In this document: one piece after another, positions 55,411 to 63,839 of the stretch
How positions within the stretch are numbered: the first letter of the stretch is position 1
Layout of the letters: each line of letters starts with the position of its first letter
Assembly: GCA_946187325.1 (NCBI GenBank)
Contig: CAMHQC010000001.1
Location: 62,001 to 126,000 of the forward strand
Origin: an uncultured Clostridia bacterium
GTDB taxonomy: Bacteria > Bacillota > Clostridia > Oscillospirales > Acutalibacteraceae
DNA length: 64,000 nt
Direction: 5' to 3'
The notes under the pieces: generated by a model
Database searches by the model: none
The model's input: the letters and a program-made list of their open reading frames with translations, nothing else
What the model was told of the DNA's origin: nothing
Position numbers and translations under genes: made by a program

Positions 55411-55902
55411 ATGCCGATTATTTATTTTAATAAAAAACATTTTATAAAACTCGCGGCGGCAGCGGTATGCGCGCTGACGCTTACGGGGATTTGCTTTTTA
55501 ATCGGAAGCGAACGCGGAGGTTCAGCCGAGGAGTACGCCTCGAGCGACGAAATCGGAAGATTTTTTACCGAGGTTTCCGATACGAAATCCCGCGAGGAAT
55601 TTTTTGCTCAGTTCGGGATAAAAATTAAACCTAAATCCGAGATTAAGGACGAGGTTATTATCCCCGAAAAATTCAACGTTACTTATAAATACTATAATAC
55701 CCTGCAAAAACAGGCGGGCTTTAACCTCGAAAAGTACAAGGGCGTTAAAGCCGAGAGAGCGGTTTATACCGTCCGCGACGGCGAAAAGGCCACTATACTT
55801 ATCTATAAGGGAAATGTAATCGCCGGCCATATCGAGAGCGGAACCTACGGCGAAACCTATAAGCCGCTGACAAAATGGAGTAAAAATGGAAAGACTGGAT
55901 AA
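55411..55902 (+). CDS. DUF4830-like membrane-anchored protein
   Basis: 163 residues. One N-terminal membrane helix (about 10-31), then an outer domain: FFAQFGIKIKPKSEIKDEVIIPEKFNVTYKYYNTLQKQAGFNLEKYKG (about 64-111) matches the DUF4830 pattern of I-P-x-x-F and Y-N-x-L-Q-x-x-x-G-F-x-L; the tail has AERAVYTV and GNVIAGHIESG. Function unknown. It overlaps the pseudouridine synthase gene by 17 bases. Confidence 0.8.
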   Translation: MPIIYFNKKHFIKLAAAAVCALTLTGICFLIGSERGGSAEEYASSDEIGRFFTEVSDTKSREEFFAQFGIKIKPKSEIKDEVIIPEKFNVTYKYYNTLQKQAGFNLEKYKGVKAERAVYTVRDGEKATILIYKGNVIAGHIESGTYGETYKPLTKWSKNGKTG

Positions 55903-56593
55903 AATTTTGGTCTCACAGGGCGTAGGCTCGCGGCGTGAGGTTCAAAAATTAATAAAGAAGAAGTCCGTTACGGTAGACGGGGATTTGATTTTGCGTCCCG
56001 AGTTCAAGCTCGACCCCGAAGAATCCGAAATCGCGGTTAACGGACAAGCCTTGAGCTTTAAGAAGCATATTTATATTATGCTCAACAAGCCCGCGGGCGT
56101 TGTATCGGCGACTAAGGATAATTCCCAAAAGACCGTACTCGATATTCTGCCCGAAAATTTGAAGCGGAAAGGGCTCGCGCCTGTCGGCAGGCTCGACAAG
56201 GATACCGAGGGGCTTATGATACTCAGCGACGACGGAGATTTTGCCCATAAAATTCTCTCGCCTAAAAAGCATATCTATAAGCGCTACTTCGCAAGACTCG
56301 ACGGCGGGTTAAATACGGAAATGATAGAAAACTTTAAAAACGGTATTGAACTTAGCGATGGTGAAATATGCTTACCGGCTAAGCTCGAAATCGCGGATAA
56401 GAACAGCGCCTATGTCGAAATCTGCGAGGGAAAATTCCATCAGGTCAAGAAAATGTTTTTAACTCAGGGGCTGAGCGTAATATATCTCGAACGCGTGAAA
56501 ATAGGCGGGTTGGAGCTTGATGGCAATTTACACAGAGGAGAAGCCCGAGAGTTGACAAATTATGAAAAAACCGCAATATTTATCGGCAAATAG
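55886..56593 (+). CDS. RsuA/RluB-family pseudouridine synthase
   Basis: 235 residues. S4 RNA-binding domain at 1-60 (MERLDKILVSQGVGSRREVQKLIKKKSVTVDG), then the synthase core with the catalytic motif GRLDKDTEGLMILSDDG (Asp near 105) and KRYFARLDG, GKFHQVKKMF. Length and the short linker match RsuA-type enzymes that modify one 16S rRNA uridine; RluB/E cannot be fully excluded. The gene starts inside the DUF4830 gene end. Confidence 0.88.
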   Translation: MERLDKILVSQGVGSRREVQKLIKKKSVTVDGDLILRPEFKLDPEESEIAVNGQALSFKKHIYIMLNKPAGVVSATKDNSQKTVLDILPENLKRKGLAPVGRLDKDTEGLMILSDDGDFAHKILSPKKHIYKRYFARLDGGLNTEMIENFKNGIELSDGEICLPAKLEIADKNSAYVEICEGKFHQVKKMFLTQGLSVIYLERVKIGGLELDGNLHRGEARELTNYEKTAIFIGK

Positions 56594-56743
56594 CACAAAA
56601 AATAACAGGTGGTTTTGACATCGTACTCGTTTTATATAAAAACAAGCACAAAACTTTGGTTATTTTACAAATGGTAAATTATAGATTTAAGTGTTAGAAT
56701 ATATATGTTGAAAAATTGTTATTTAACATTGGAGGAATAATGT

Positions 56744-57853
56744 ATGGCAAATGTAAGTTTAAGACATGTTTATAAAATCTATGACGGCGATGTTACAGCC
56801 GTTTCCGATTTTAACCTTGAAATCGACGATAAAGAGTTTATTATCTTAGTAGGCCCTTCAGGCTGCGGTAAATCTACTACACTTCGTATGATCGCCGGTC
56901 TTGAGGATATTTCTAAGGGTGAGCTTTACATTGGCGATAAGCTTTGTAACGACGTTACACCTAAGGATAGAGATATCGCGATGGTATTCCAGAACTACGC
57001 GCTTTATCCTCATATGTCCGTTTACGACAATATGGCGTTCGGACTTAAACTCAGAAAGATGCCTAAGGACGAGATTAAAACCCGCGTTGAAGAAGCGGCT
57101 CGTATCCTCGGTATAGAGCAGTACCTCGACAGAAAGCCGAAGGCTCTCTCAGGCGGACAGAGACAGCGTGTTGCTTTAGGCCGCGCTATCGTTCGTGATC
57201 CTAAGGTATTCTTACTTGACGAGCCTCTCTCAAACCTCGACGCTAAGCTCCGCGCTCAGATGCGTACAGAGATTTCCAAGCTCTATCAGAGACTCGGTAC
57301 TACATTTATTTACGTAACACATGATCAGACTGAGGCTATGACAATGGGTACTCGTATCGTTGTTATGAAGGACGGTTTCATCCAGCAGGTTGATACTCCT
57401 CAGAACCTCTATGATAAGCCCTGTAACGAGTTCGTTGCCGGATTTATCGGATCGCCTCAGATGAACTTTATCGACGCCAAGGTTGCTAAGGGCGCTAAGG
57501 GCATTACTATTAACTTCGATAAGTACGAGATTCCTGTTCCCGAAGATAAGGCTAAGGCTTTAGAGTCTTATGTAGGCAAAGACGTTGTTCTGGGTATCCG
57601 TCCTGAGCACGTTCACGATGAGCCTGAGTTCCTCGAGAAAGTTGACGCCGACACAGTTATCACAGCTAACGTTGACGTTACTGAGCTTATGGGCGCTGAG
57701 ATTTATCTCTACCTCAGCATCAACGGCGCGCCTATAACCGCGAGAGTTGACCCCGCTTCTACCGCTAAACCCGGCGACAACATCAAGGTTGCTTTCGACC
57801 TCAGAAAGATTCACGTTTTCGATAAGGAAACTGAGCAGACTATTACTAACTAA
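56744..57853 (+). CDS. msmK: Sugar ABC transporter ATPase (MsmK/UgpC/MalK type)
   Basis: 369 residues. Walker A GPSGCGKST (37-45), Q-loop VFQNYALYPHMSV, signature LSGGQRQRVALGRA, Walker B VFLLDEPLSNLDAK, H-loop YVTHDQTEA, then the C-terminal OB-type regulatory domain (about 235-369) with FIGSPQMNF and LGIRPEHVHDEPEF, found in ATPases that serve several carbohydrate permeases. No permease gene lies nearby; the MalEFG-type genes at 12547-16515 lack an ATPase, so this is probably the shared motor. Strong codon bias and GGAGGA ribosome site fit high expression. TTTAC-AAATG-GTAAA (56668-56682) is a dyad in the leader. Confidence 0.92.
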   Translation: MANVSLRHVYKIYDGDVTAVSDFNLEIDDKEFIILVGPSGCGKSTTLRMIAGLEDISKGELYIGDKLCNDVTPKDRDIAMVFQNYALYPHMSVYDNMAFGLKLRKMPKDEIKTRVEEAARILGIEQYLDRKPKALSGGQRQRVALGRAIVRDPKVFLLDEPLSNLDAKLRAQMRTEISKLYQRLGTTFIYVTHDQTEAMTMGTRIVVMKDGFIQQVDTPQNLYDKPCNEFVAGFIGSPQMNFIDAKVAKGAKGITINFDKYEIPVPEDKAKALESYVGKDVVLGIRPEHVHDEPEFLEKVDADTVITANVDVTELMGAEIYLYLSINGAPITARVDPASTAKPGDNIKVAFDLRKIHVFDKETEQTITN

Positions 57854-57912
57854 GATTTTTACTCAAGTTATTCTTGATAATTTGTTATTGGAAATCAATC
57901 CTTTTTAAACGT

Positions 57913-57941
57913 ACGCTCCCATTTGGGAGCGTTCGTTTTTA
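57913..57941 (+). terminator. Terminator of the ATPase gene
   Basis: ACGCTCCC/GGGAGCGT stem with ATTT loop and TCGTTTTT tail. Confidence 0.88.
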
Positions 57942-57957
57942 TGGGAAATTAATAGAA

Positions 57958-57987
57958 AAAGGTCGGAAGCGGCTGCTTCCGGCCTTT
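57958..57987 (-). terminator. Terminator of ldh
   Basis: AAAGGTCGGAAGC/GCTTCCGGCCTTT stem; T-rich on the minus strand. Confidence 0.85.
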
Positions 57988-57990
57988 GCT

Positions 57991-58014
57991 GTAACCTGTG
58001 ACCTATAACCTAAA
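57991..58014. repeat. Degenerate heptamer tract at convergent junction
   Basis: GTAACCT, GTGACCT, ATAACCT units between the ldh terminator and its stop codon. Confidence 0.55.
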
Positions 58015-58019
58015 ATATA

Positions 58020-58967
58020 TTAATCAAAACTAAGCTCGTTAAAGGTTTCGTCGAGCATTACGCACGACTCGCTGAGCTTTTTCATCTCGCGGATATCAAG
58101 CGATAAATCTATCATTCTTACCGCACCGTCATTGTTTACTATACACGGATTTCCGACATATACCTTCGACGGAATAAGCTTGCCGTAGGTACATTCCATC
58201 CTCGCGCTAACGGTGAGTATAGAACTCTCATCCTGCAAGATTGCCCTCGCGACCCTGCAAATTGCCATTCCGATACCGTAGTAAGTCGCGCCCTTTGCCT
58301 CGATTATTTCGTAAGCCGCGTGGCGTACGCTCTCCTCGATATCCTCGAGGTCGTCCATTTTATATCTGTCGTTATCCATAAGCTCGTCTAAAACGGGCTT
58401 TGAGCCGAGTGTAACCTGTGACCAAGGCACAAATTCGCTGTCGCCGTGTTCGCCGATAACGTAGCCGTGGATATTTCTCGGATCAATGCTGAAATACTCG
58501 CCGAGAAGATAACGCAGTCTCGCCGAATCGAGAGTAGTGCCCGTGCCGATTACCTTATTGTTCGGGAAGCCCGAAAGCTTTCTCGTAACTCTCGTCATAA
58601 TGTCTACGGGGTTGGTGGCTACTACGAAAATTCCGTCAAAACCGCTGTCCACGATAGGCTGTACTATAGTTTTGAAAATCTCGAGGTTTTTCTGGAGGAG
58701 CTGAAGCCTTGTTTCTCCGGGCTTCTGACCTACGCCCGCGCTGATTACAACAATATCGGCGTCCTTACAGTCCTCGTAGTGACCCGCGTAGATTTTCATA
58801 CTTGTTTTAGAGAAGGCGAGACCGTGGTTTAAATCCTTAGCTTCGCCGATTGCTCTCTGTTCATTTATATCGCATAAAACGAGTTCGTCGCAGAGGTTCT
58901 GGTTCATAGCCGCGTACGCGAAGCTCATTCCGACCATACCCGTTCCGACTAATACAATCTTTTTCAT
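58020..58967 (-). CDS. ldh: L-lactate dehydrogenase
   Basis: 315 residues. Reduces pyruvate to L-lactate with NADH. NAD site VLVGTGMVGMSFAYA; substrate loop AGVGQKPGETRLQLLQ with Gln81 (lactate rather than malate) and Arg87; ATNPVDIMTRV; GTGTTLDSARLRYLL (Asp147, Arg150); catalytic His174 in IGEHGDSEF. The sequence decides L-LDH over malate dehydrogenase by Gln81. It is a fermentation end-step and divides from the transhydrogenase-like operon on the other strand. Confidence 0.93.
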   Translation of the reverse strand: MKKIVLVGTGMVGMSFAYAAMNQNLCDELVLCDINEQRAIGEAKDLNHGLAFSKTSMKIYAGHYEDCKDADIVVISAGVGQKPGETRLQLLQKNLEIFKTIVQPIVDSGFDGIFVVATNPVDIMTRVTRKLSGFPNNKVIGTGTTLDSARLRYLLGEYFSIDPRNIHGYVIGEHGDSEFVPWSQVTLGSKPVLDELMDNDRYKMDDLEDIEESVRHAAYEIIEAKGATYYGIGMAICRVARAILQDESSILTVSARMECTYGKLIPSKVYVGNPCIVNNDGAVRMIDLSLDIREMKKLSESCVMLDETFNELSFD

Positions 58968-59044
58968 ACTGTTTCCTCCTTTATATTATTTCTTATTAAG
59001 ATTAGCACAATTTAGGTGAAATGTAAATAAAAATTTAACTGTAA

Positions 59045-59100
59045 AGGTAATATTATTTACCTATTTTTTTATTTGCAATTCCTTGAAAAAAACTTGCAAA
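59045..59100. promoter_or_regulatory. Dyads between ldh and the flavin/Fe-S operon
   Basis: AGGTAA-TATTAT-TTACCT (59045-59062) is a perfect dyad; TTTGCAA...TTGCAAA (59072-59078, 59094-59100) is another. They lie in the shared divergent region, so they may be operators acting on both units. TATAAT at 59137-59142 is a candidate -10 for the plus-strand operon. Confidence 0.4.
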
Positions 59101-59198
59101 TATGATAGAATAGGTTAAAATTGTACTTATTAATAGTATAATGTTAAGTGTACCCTCTTATTCAGGGGATACATATTAATTTAATTGGGGGTTAGTAA

Positions 59199-59678
59199 AT
59201 GGATAATCGAACTGTTGATTTGTCTTTGCTTGACGGCGTTCTGAAGGAGTACGCTCAGGTTAAGGGCAGCCTCATAACCATTTTACAGAACACACAGGAT
59301 ATTTACGGATATCTTCCGCGCGAGGCTATCGAGCTTATTTCGGAAAAAACGGGTATCGCGGCTTCCGAGATTATGGGCGTAGGTACATTCTATACCCAGT
59401 TTAGATTTGAGCCTGTAGGAAAATATCTGATTATGCTTTGTCAGGGAACCGCCTGCCACGTTAACTCGTCTGAATTAATCTTACAGACTATTAAAGACGA
59501 GCTGGGCATCGACGACGGACAGACTACCGAGGACGGACTTTTCTCGCTTAAATGCGTCGCGTGTCTCGGATGTTGTTCGCTTTCTCCCGTTATGATGATT
59601 AACGAGGATACGTACGGCAGTCTTACTCCCGACAAAACAAAGAAAATACTTAAAGAGTTAAGGGAGGCTGCACAGTGA
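59199..59678 (+). CDS. NuoE/HydC-like [2Fe-2S] subunit
   Basis: 159 residues. Thioredoxin-like [2Fe-2S] protein: helical N-terminus (ITILQNTQDIYGYLPREAIELIS, EIMGVGTFYTQFRFEP) and cysteines C81, C86 with C122 and C126 as ligands. It passes electrons to the NADH/FMN subunit encoded next. The GTG of the next gene overlaps its stop, so the two are coupled. Confidence 0.92.
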   Translation: MDNRTVDLSLLDGVLKEYAQVKGSLITILQNTQDIYGYLPREAIELISEKTGIAASEIMGVGTFYTQFRFEPVGKYLIMLCQGTACHVNSSELILQTIKDELGIDDGQTTEDGLFSLKCVACLGCCSLSPVMMINEDTYGSLTPDKTKKILKELREAAQ

Positions 59679-61420
59679 GAATAGTAATCGGCCAGGGCTC
59701 CTGCGGTATTGCCGCGGGCGCTGAAAAAGTAAGAAAAGCCCTTCTTAAAACCAGTATCAACGAGGCGGACATCTCTATTACGGGATGTATCGGTATGTGC
59801 TACTTAGAGCCTATCGTTGACGTATATGACGACAATAATAAGCTTACAAGATTTGTAAAAGTAAGCGAAAACGACGCTGAGAATATTGCTTCCTATATTG
59901 AAACAGGCGACGAGAAGTTTGTGGAAAATCTGATCGTTTCCGAGGAGGACAGCGAGTTCTTAACCAAACAGACTCGTATAGCTCTGAGAAACTGCGGTAT
60001 TATTAACCCCGAGAAGATCGAGGCTTATTTAGACGCCGACGGTTACACAGCGCTCAAGAAAGCTGTTTGCGATATGACTCCCGAGGATGTAATCGAGGTT
60101 ATTAAGACTTCGGGACTCGCGGGCCGAGGCGGCGCGGGATTCCCGACATGGTTTAAATGGAACGCGGCTCGCCAGAGCGAAGGCGATGAAAAATACTTAA
60201 TCTGTAACGCCGACGAGGGCGACCCGGGCGCGTTTATGGACAGAGCCGTTATCGAGTCCGATCCTCATAACTTAATCGAGGGTATGCTCATCGGCGCTTA
60301 CGCTATCGGCGCTAAGCACGCCGTAGTTTACGTAAGAGCTGAGTATCCGCTCGCTATTAAGCGTCTTAAAAACGCTATCAGGCAGGCTTCCGAAAAGGGT
60401 ATTATCGGCGATAATATTTTCGGAACGGATTTCTCCTGCGACTTTACGATTAAAGCGGGCGCGGGAGCGTTCGTATGCGGTGAGGAAACCGCGTTAATCG
60501 AAAGCTTAGAGGGACATCGCGGTATGCCGAGATTAAAGCCTCCTTTCCCCGCGCAGTCGGGATTCTGGAGAAAGCCCTCTAATATCAACAACGTTGAGAC
60601 CTTCGCTAACGTCGGCTGGATTATCAACAACGGCGGCGAGGCGTTCGCGGCTATGGGTACCGAAGGCTCCAAGGGTACTAAGGTATTCGCCGTGACGGGT
60701 AAGGTTAAGCGCTCGGGACTCGTAGAGATTCCGATGGGTAAAACCTTAAGGGACGTAATCTTTGATATCGGCGGCGGTATGAAAACCGATAAACCGTTCA
60801 AGGCTGTTCAGATGGGCGGCCCCTCGGGCGGATGTATCCCCGCTGATTTAATCGATACAGTAATCGACTATAAGGCCTTGGGCGCTACAGGCGCTATTAT
60901 GGGCTCCGGCGGAATGGTTGTTATGGACGAAAGCACCTGTATGGTAGGTATGGCTAAGTTCTTCCTCGACTTTACCGCTAAGGAAAGCTGCGGAAAATGT
61001 ATCCACTGCCGTATCGGTACGAAGCGTATGCTTGAAATGCTCGAGCGCATTACTAAAGGCGAGGGTAAAGAGGGCGATATCGAACTATTAGAGGAGCTTT
61101 GCTACTCTATTAAGGACGGCGCGCTCTGCGGTCTCGGACAGACTGCTCCGAACCCCGTACTCACTACTATTAAGTATTTCCGCGATGAGTACGAGGCTCA
61201 TATTAAAGATAAGAAGTGTCCCGCGGGCGAATGCAGCGACCTTATCGAGTATAGAATCGATGCCGATAAGTGTAAGGGCTGTACGCTCTGCGCGAGGAAC
61301 TGTCCCGTTAACGCTATCAGCGGAACGGTTAAGAATCCTCACGTTATCGACACTGATAAATGTATTAAGTGCGGCAAATGTTACTCTGTATGTAAATTTG
61401 GCGCGGTAGTTAAAGAATAA
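59675..61420 (+). CDS. NuoF/HydB-like NADH- and FMN-binding subunit with extra ferredoxin domains
   Basis: 581 residues from GTG 59675. Order: N-terminal thioredoxin-like [2Fe-2S] region (1-100, with C-x-G-M-C-Y-L-E-P), the flavin/NADH core GRGGAGFPTWFKW (about 148-161) and CNADEGDPGAFMDRA (about 178-192), FVCGEETALIESLEG, the [4Fe-4S] motif ESCGKCIHCRIGTKRM (about 437-452), and a C-terminal double [4Fe-4S] ferredoxin CKGCTLCARNCP, CIKCGKCYSVC. This is the diaphorase of bifurcating complexes (HydB/NuoF) and would take electrons from NADH. Neighbour genes supply the 2Fe-2S and NADPH-type subunits. Confidence 0.92.
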   Translation: MRIVIGQGSCGIAAGAEKVRKALLKTSINEADISITGCIGMCYLEPIVDVYDDNNKLTRFVKVSENDAENIASYIETGDEKFVENLIVSEEDSEFLTKQTRIALRNCGIINPEKIEAYLDADGYTALKKAVCDMTPEDVIEVIKTSGLAGRGGAGFPTWFKWNAARQSEGDEKYLICNADEGDPGAFMDRAVIESDPHNLIEGMLIGAYAIGAKHAVVYVRAEYPLAIKRLKNAIRQASEKGIIGDNIFGTDFSCDFTIKAGAGAFVCGEETALIESLEGHRGMPRLKPPFPAQSGFWRKPSNINNVETFANVGWIINNGGEAFAAMGTEGSKGTKVFAVTGKVKRSGLVEIPMGKTLRDVIFDIGGGMKTDKPFKAVQMGGPSGGCIPADLIDTVIDYKALGATGAIMGSGGMVVMDESTCMVGMAKFFLDFTAKESCGKCIHCRIGTKRMLEMLERITKGEGKEGDIELLEELCYSIKDGALCGLGQTAPNPVLTTIKYFRDEYEAHIKDKKCPAGECSDLIEYRIDADKCKGCTLCARNCPVNAISGTVKNPHVIDTDKCIKCGKCYSVCKFGAVVKE

Positions 61421-61435
61421 TAAGGAGGGGTTAGT

Positions 61436-63637
61436 ATGATAAATTTAACAATAAACGGTAAAGCCGTTCAGGCCCCTGAAGGTTCTACAATTTTAGAAGC
61501 CGCCCGCTCGGCGGGAATCTATATCCCTACTCTCTGTTACGATGAGGCTGTAGAGGTTTACGGTGCTTGCGGACTCTGCGTGGTTGAGGCTGAGGGTATT
61601 CCTAAGCTTCTCCGCTCATGCTCGGCTAAGGTGAGCGAGGGTATGGTTGTTAATACCGAGAGCGAAAGAGTTGTTCAGTCGAGAAAAATCGCTATGGAGC
61701 TTCTTATGTCAGCTCACGACGGCGACTGTGTTGCTCCCTGTCAGCTCAACTGTCCCGCGAGAACGGATTGTCAGGGCTACGTTGGACTTATCGCTAACGG
61801 CGAGTACGACGCCGCATTAAAGCTTATCAAAAATAAAATCGCGCTTCCCGCTTCTATCGGACGAGTTTGTCCTCATCCGTGCGAGAAGGCTTGCCGCCGT
61901 CAGAACGTAGAGGAGCCGATTAATATCGCTCAGCTCAAGGCGTTCGCGGCTGATATGGATTTAAAATCCGACAGTTATATTCCCGAAAAACAGGAGCCCT
62001 CGGGCAAGAAGGTCGCTGTTATCGGAGGAGGTCCCGCGGGACTTACCGCCGCTTACTACCTTACAATTATGGGCCACAGCGTAACTGTTTACGATATGAT
62101 GGATAAAATGGGCGGTATGCTCCGCTACGGTATTCCCCAGTACAGACTTCCCAAGGAGGTTCTCGATAAGGAAATCGCTATTATCGAAAAAACAGGCGTT
62201 AAGTTCGTTAACAACGTAAAACTCGGCGTAGACTTTACCGTTAAATCTCTCAAAGAGGAGAACGACGCGGTAATCGTAGCTGTCGGCGCTTGGAAATCCA
62301 GCTCAATGCGCACTAAGGGCGAAGAACTCGACGGCGTATACGGAGGCATCGACTTCCTCAGAGCCGTTATTCAGGGCAACGCTCCCGAAATCGGCGAGAA
62401 GGTCGCTATCTGCGGCGGCGGTAACACCGCTATGGACGCGTGCCGTACAGCAGTACGTCTCGGCGCTAAGGAAGTTTATGTAGTCTACAGAAGAACAAGA
62501 AACGAAATGCCCGCCGACAAGCTCGAAATTGACGAGGCTGAGGAAGAGGGCGTAATCTATAAGTTCCTCACAAACCCGCTCTCCTTTAACGGAGAAAACG
62601 GTAAGGTTAAGTCTGTAACGCTTCAGGTTATGGAGCTCGGCGAGCCCGACGCTTCGGGCAGACGCAGACCTGTTCCCGTAGAGGGTAAGACTGAGGAAAT
62701 CGACGTCGACAGCGTAATCCTCGCTATTGGTCAGAAGCTTGTCACCGACGATGTAACCGAGCTCGAGCTCAATGACAGAGGTAATATCGTAGCTGATAAC
62801 GACTTCTTTACTACTAATATCGACGGCGTATTCGCTATAGGCGACGCTACTAACCGCGGCGCTTCTATCGCTATCGAGGCTATCGGTGAAGCCGATCGCT
62901 GCGCTAAGGCTGTGGACGCTTATCTTAACGGAAAGGCTCTCGACACACGCGTGCCTTATATCAGCAAGCGTGACGAAAGCACAATTGATTATTCCGACCG
63001 TGAGAAAGAGAGCAGAATTAATCCCAAGGTTCTCCCCGCGGATGTAAGAAATAAGAACTTCGACGAGGTAAGCTTAGGCTTTACCGAGGAAGAAGCTAAG
63101 AAAGAAGCCAACCGCTGTCTCGAGTGCGGCTGCCGTGAGTATTATAAATGTAAGCTCTTAAATGTTGCTCAGAGATACGATATCGAGCCGGAGCGTTTCA
63201 AGGGCGAAATGCCTCAGAAATATACTCACGACGAAAACGCGTTCATCGAGAGAAATACTTCTAAATGTATTCTCTGCGGACTTTGCGTGCGTTCCTGTAG
63301 AGAGGTAATGAATTTATCCTCTATCGGACTTATGGGACGAGGCTTTAAGACCGACGTTTCTCCAGCGTTCTCGCTTCCGCTCGATCAGACTAACTGTAAT
63401 AACTGCGGACTGTGCGTTCAGCTCTGCCCGACAGGTTCTCTTACAGAGAAGTTTAACCTCGAGAAACAGGTTCCGCTTGACGAGAAATATACCGAGGAAT
63501 TTGTCGATATCGACGGCAAAAAATCGAGCGTTCTCGTATCGCGCTATAACGGAAAAATCCTCAGAGTTATTCCCAACGACGAGATTTCCCGTAACAGCGG
63601 ACTTTCAAGAGCAGAGCTTCAGGCAAAACTTAAATAA
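61436..63637 (+). CDS. 2Fe-2S ferredoxin/GltD-like flavoprotein with C-terminal 4Fe-4S clusters
   Basis: 733 residues. Residues 1-90 are a NuoG/HydA-like [2Fe-2S] ferredoxin (C34, C45, C48, C62). Residues 95-540 are like the small subunit of glutamate synthase: N-terminal cysteine motifs (CQLNCPARTDC, CPHPCEKAC), FAD site VAVIGGGPAGLTAAYY, NADP site ICGGGNTAMDACRTA with VYRRTRNEMPA giving NADPH preference, and GVFAIGDATNRGASIAIEAIGE. Residues 550-680 add more cysteine motifs, among them CILCGLCVRSC and CNNCGLCVQLCPTGS. No H-cluster, so not a hydrogenase. With the two genes before it, it looks like the NADPH subunit of a Sporomusa-type (Stn) transhydrogenase linking NADH, NADPH and ferredoxin. 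Confidence 0.87.
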   Translation: MINLTINGKAVQAPEGSTILEAARSAGIYIPTLCYDEAVEVYGACGLCVVEAEGIPKLLRSCSAKVSEGMVVNTESERVVQSRKIAMELLMSAHDGDCVAPCQLNCPARTDCQGYVGLIANGEYDAALKLIKNKIALPASIGRVCPHPCEKACRRQNVEEPINIAQLKAFAADMDLKSDSYIPEKQEPSGKKVAVIGGGPAGLTAAYYLTIMGHSVTVYDMMDKMGGMLRYGIPQYRLPKEVLDKEIAIIEKTGVKFVNNVKLGVDFTVKSLKEENDAVIVAVGAWKSSSMRTKGEELDGVYGGIDFLRAVIQGNAPEIGEKVAICGGGNTAMDACRTAVRLGAKEVYVVYRRTRNEMPADKLEIDEAEEEGVIYKFLTNPLSFNGENGKVKSVTLQVMELGEPDASGRRRPVPVEGKTEEIDVDSVILAIGQKLVTDDVTELELNDRGNIVADNDFFTTNIDGVFAIGDATNRGASIAIEAIGEADRCAKAVDAYLNGKALDTRVPYISKRDESTIDYSDREKESRINPKVLPADVRNKNFDEVSLGFTEEEAKKEANRCLECGCREYYKCKLLNVAQRYDIEPERFKGEMPQKYTHDENAFIERNTSKCILCGLCVRSCREVMNLSSIGLMGRGFKTDVSPAFSLPLDQTNCNNCGLCVQLCPTGSLTEKFNLEKQVPLDEKYTEEFVDIDGKKSSVLVSRYNGKILRVIPNDEISRNSGLSRAELQAKLK

Positions 63638-63646
63638 TAACATTAA

Positions 63647-63678
63647 GCGCAGGCTCTTTGTCGGAGCCTGCGCGCTTT
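63647..63678 (+). terminator. Intrinsic terminator of the flavin/Fe-S operon
   Basis: GCGCAGGCTC/GAGCCTGCGC stem with a 7-base loop and modest T tail. Confidence 0.75.
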
Positions 63679-63766
63679 CTTATGGAGGTAATTAATTCGG
63701 TATTATTTCAGTTTAAGGGTGAGAAAGTTTGTCCTCACATTTGTATAATATGGCATTTACAAATTT

Positions 63767-63823
63767 TTGTGCATAAAATTGTGCAGTTATACTATTGATT
63801 TTTAGCCCGATTTATAGTATTAT
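63767..63823 (+). promoter_or_regulatory. Promoter and TTGTGCA motifs before the last lipoprotein gene
   Basis: TTGATT (63795-63800), 17 bp, TATTAT (63818-63823). Just upstream, TTGTGCA occurs twice, 12 bp apart (63767-63773 and 63779-63785), the same motif as in the maltodextrin operon leader. Confidence 0.55.
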
Positions 63824-63839
63824 CAAAATGGTGATTTAT

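Noticed and set aside
59199-63637. Electron-bifurcating [FeFe] hydrogenase operon
   Set aside because: The third protein has a GltD-like domain instead of the H-cluster domain; no hydrogenase motif is found in the window.
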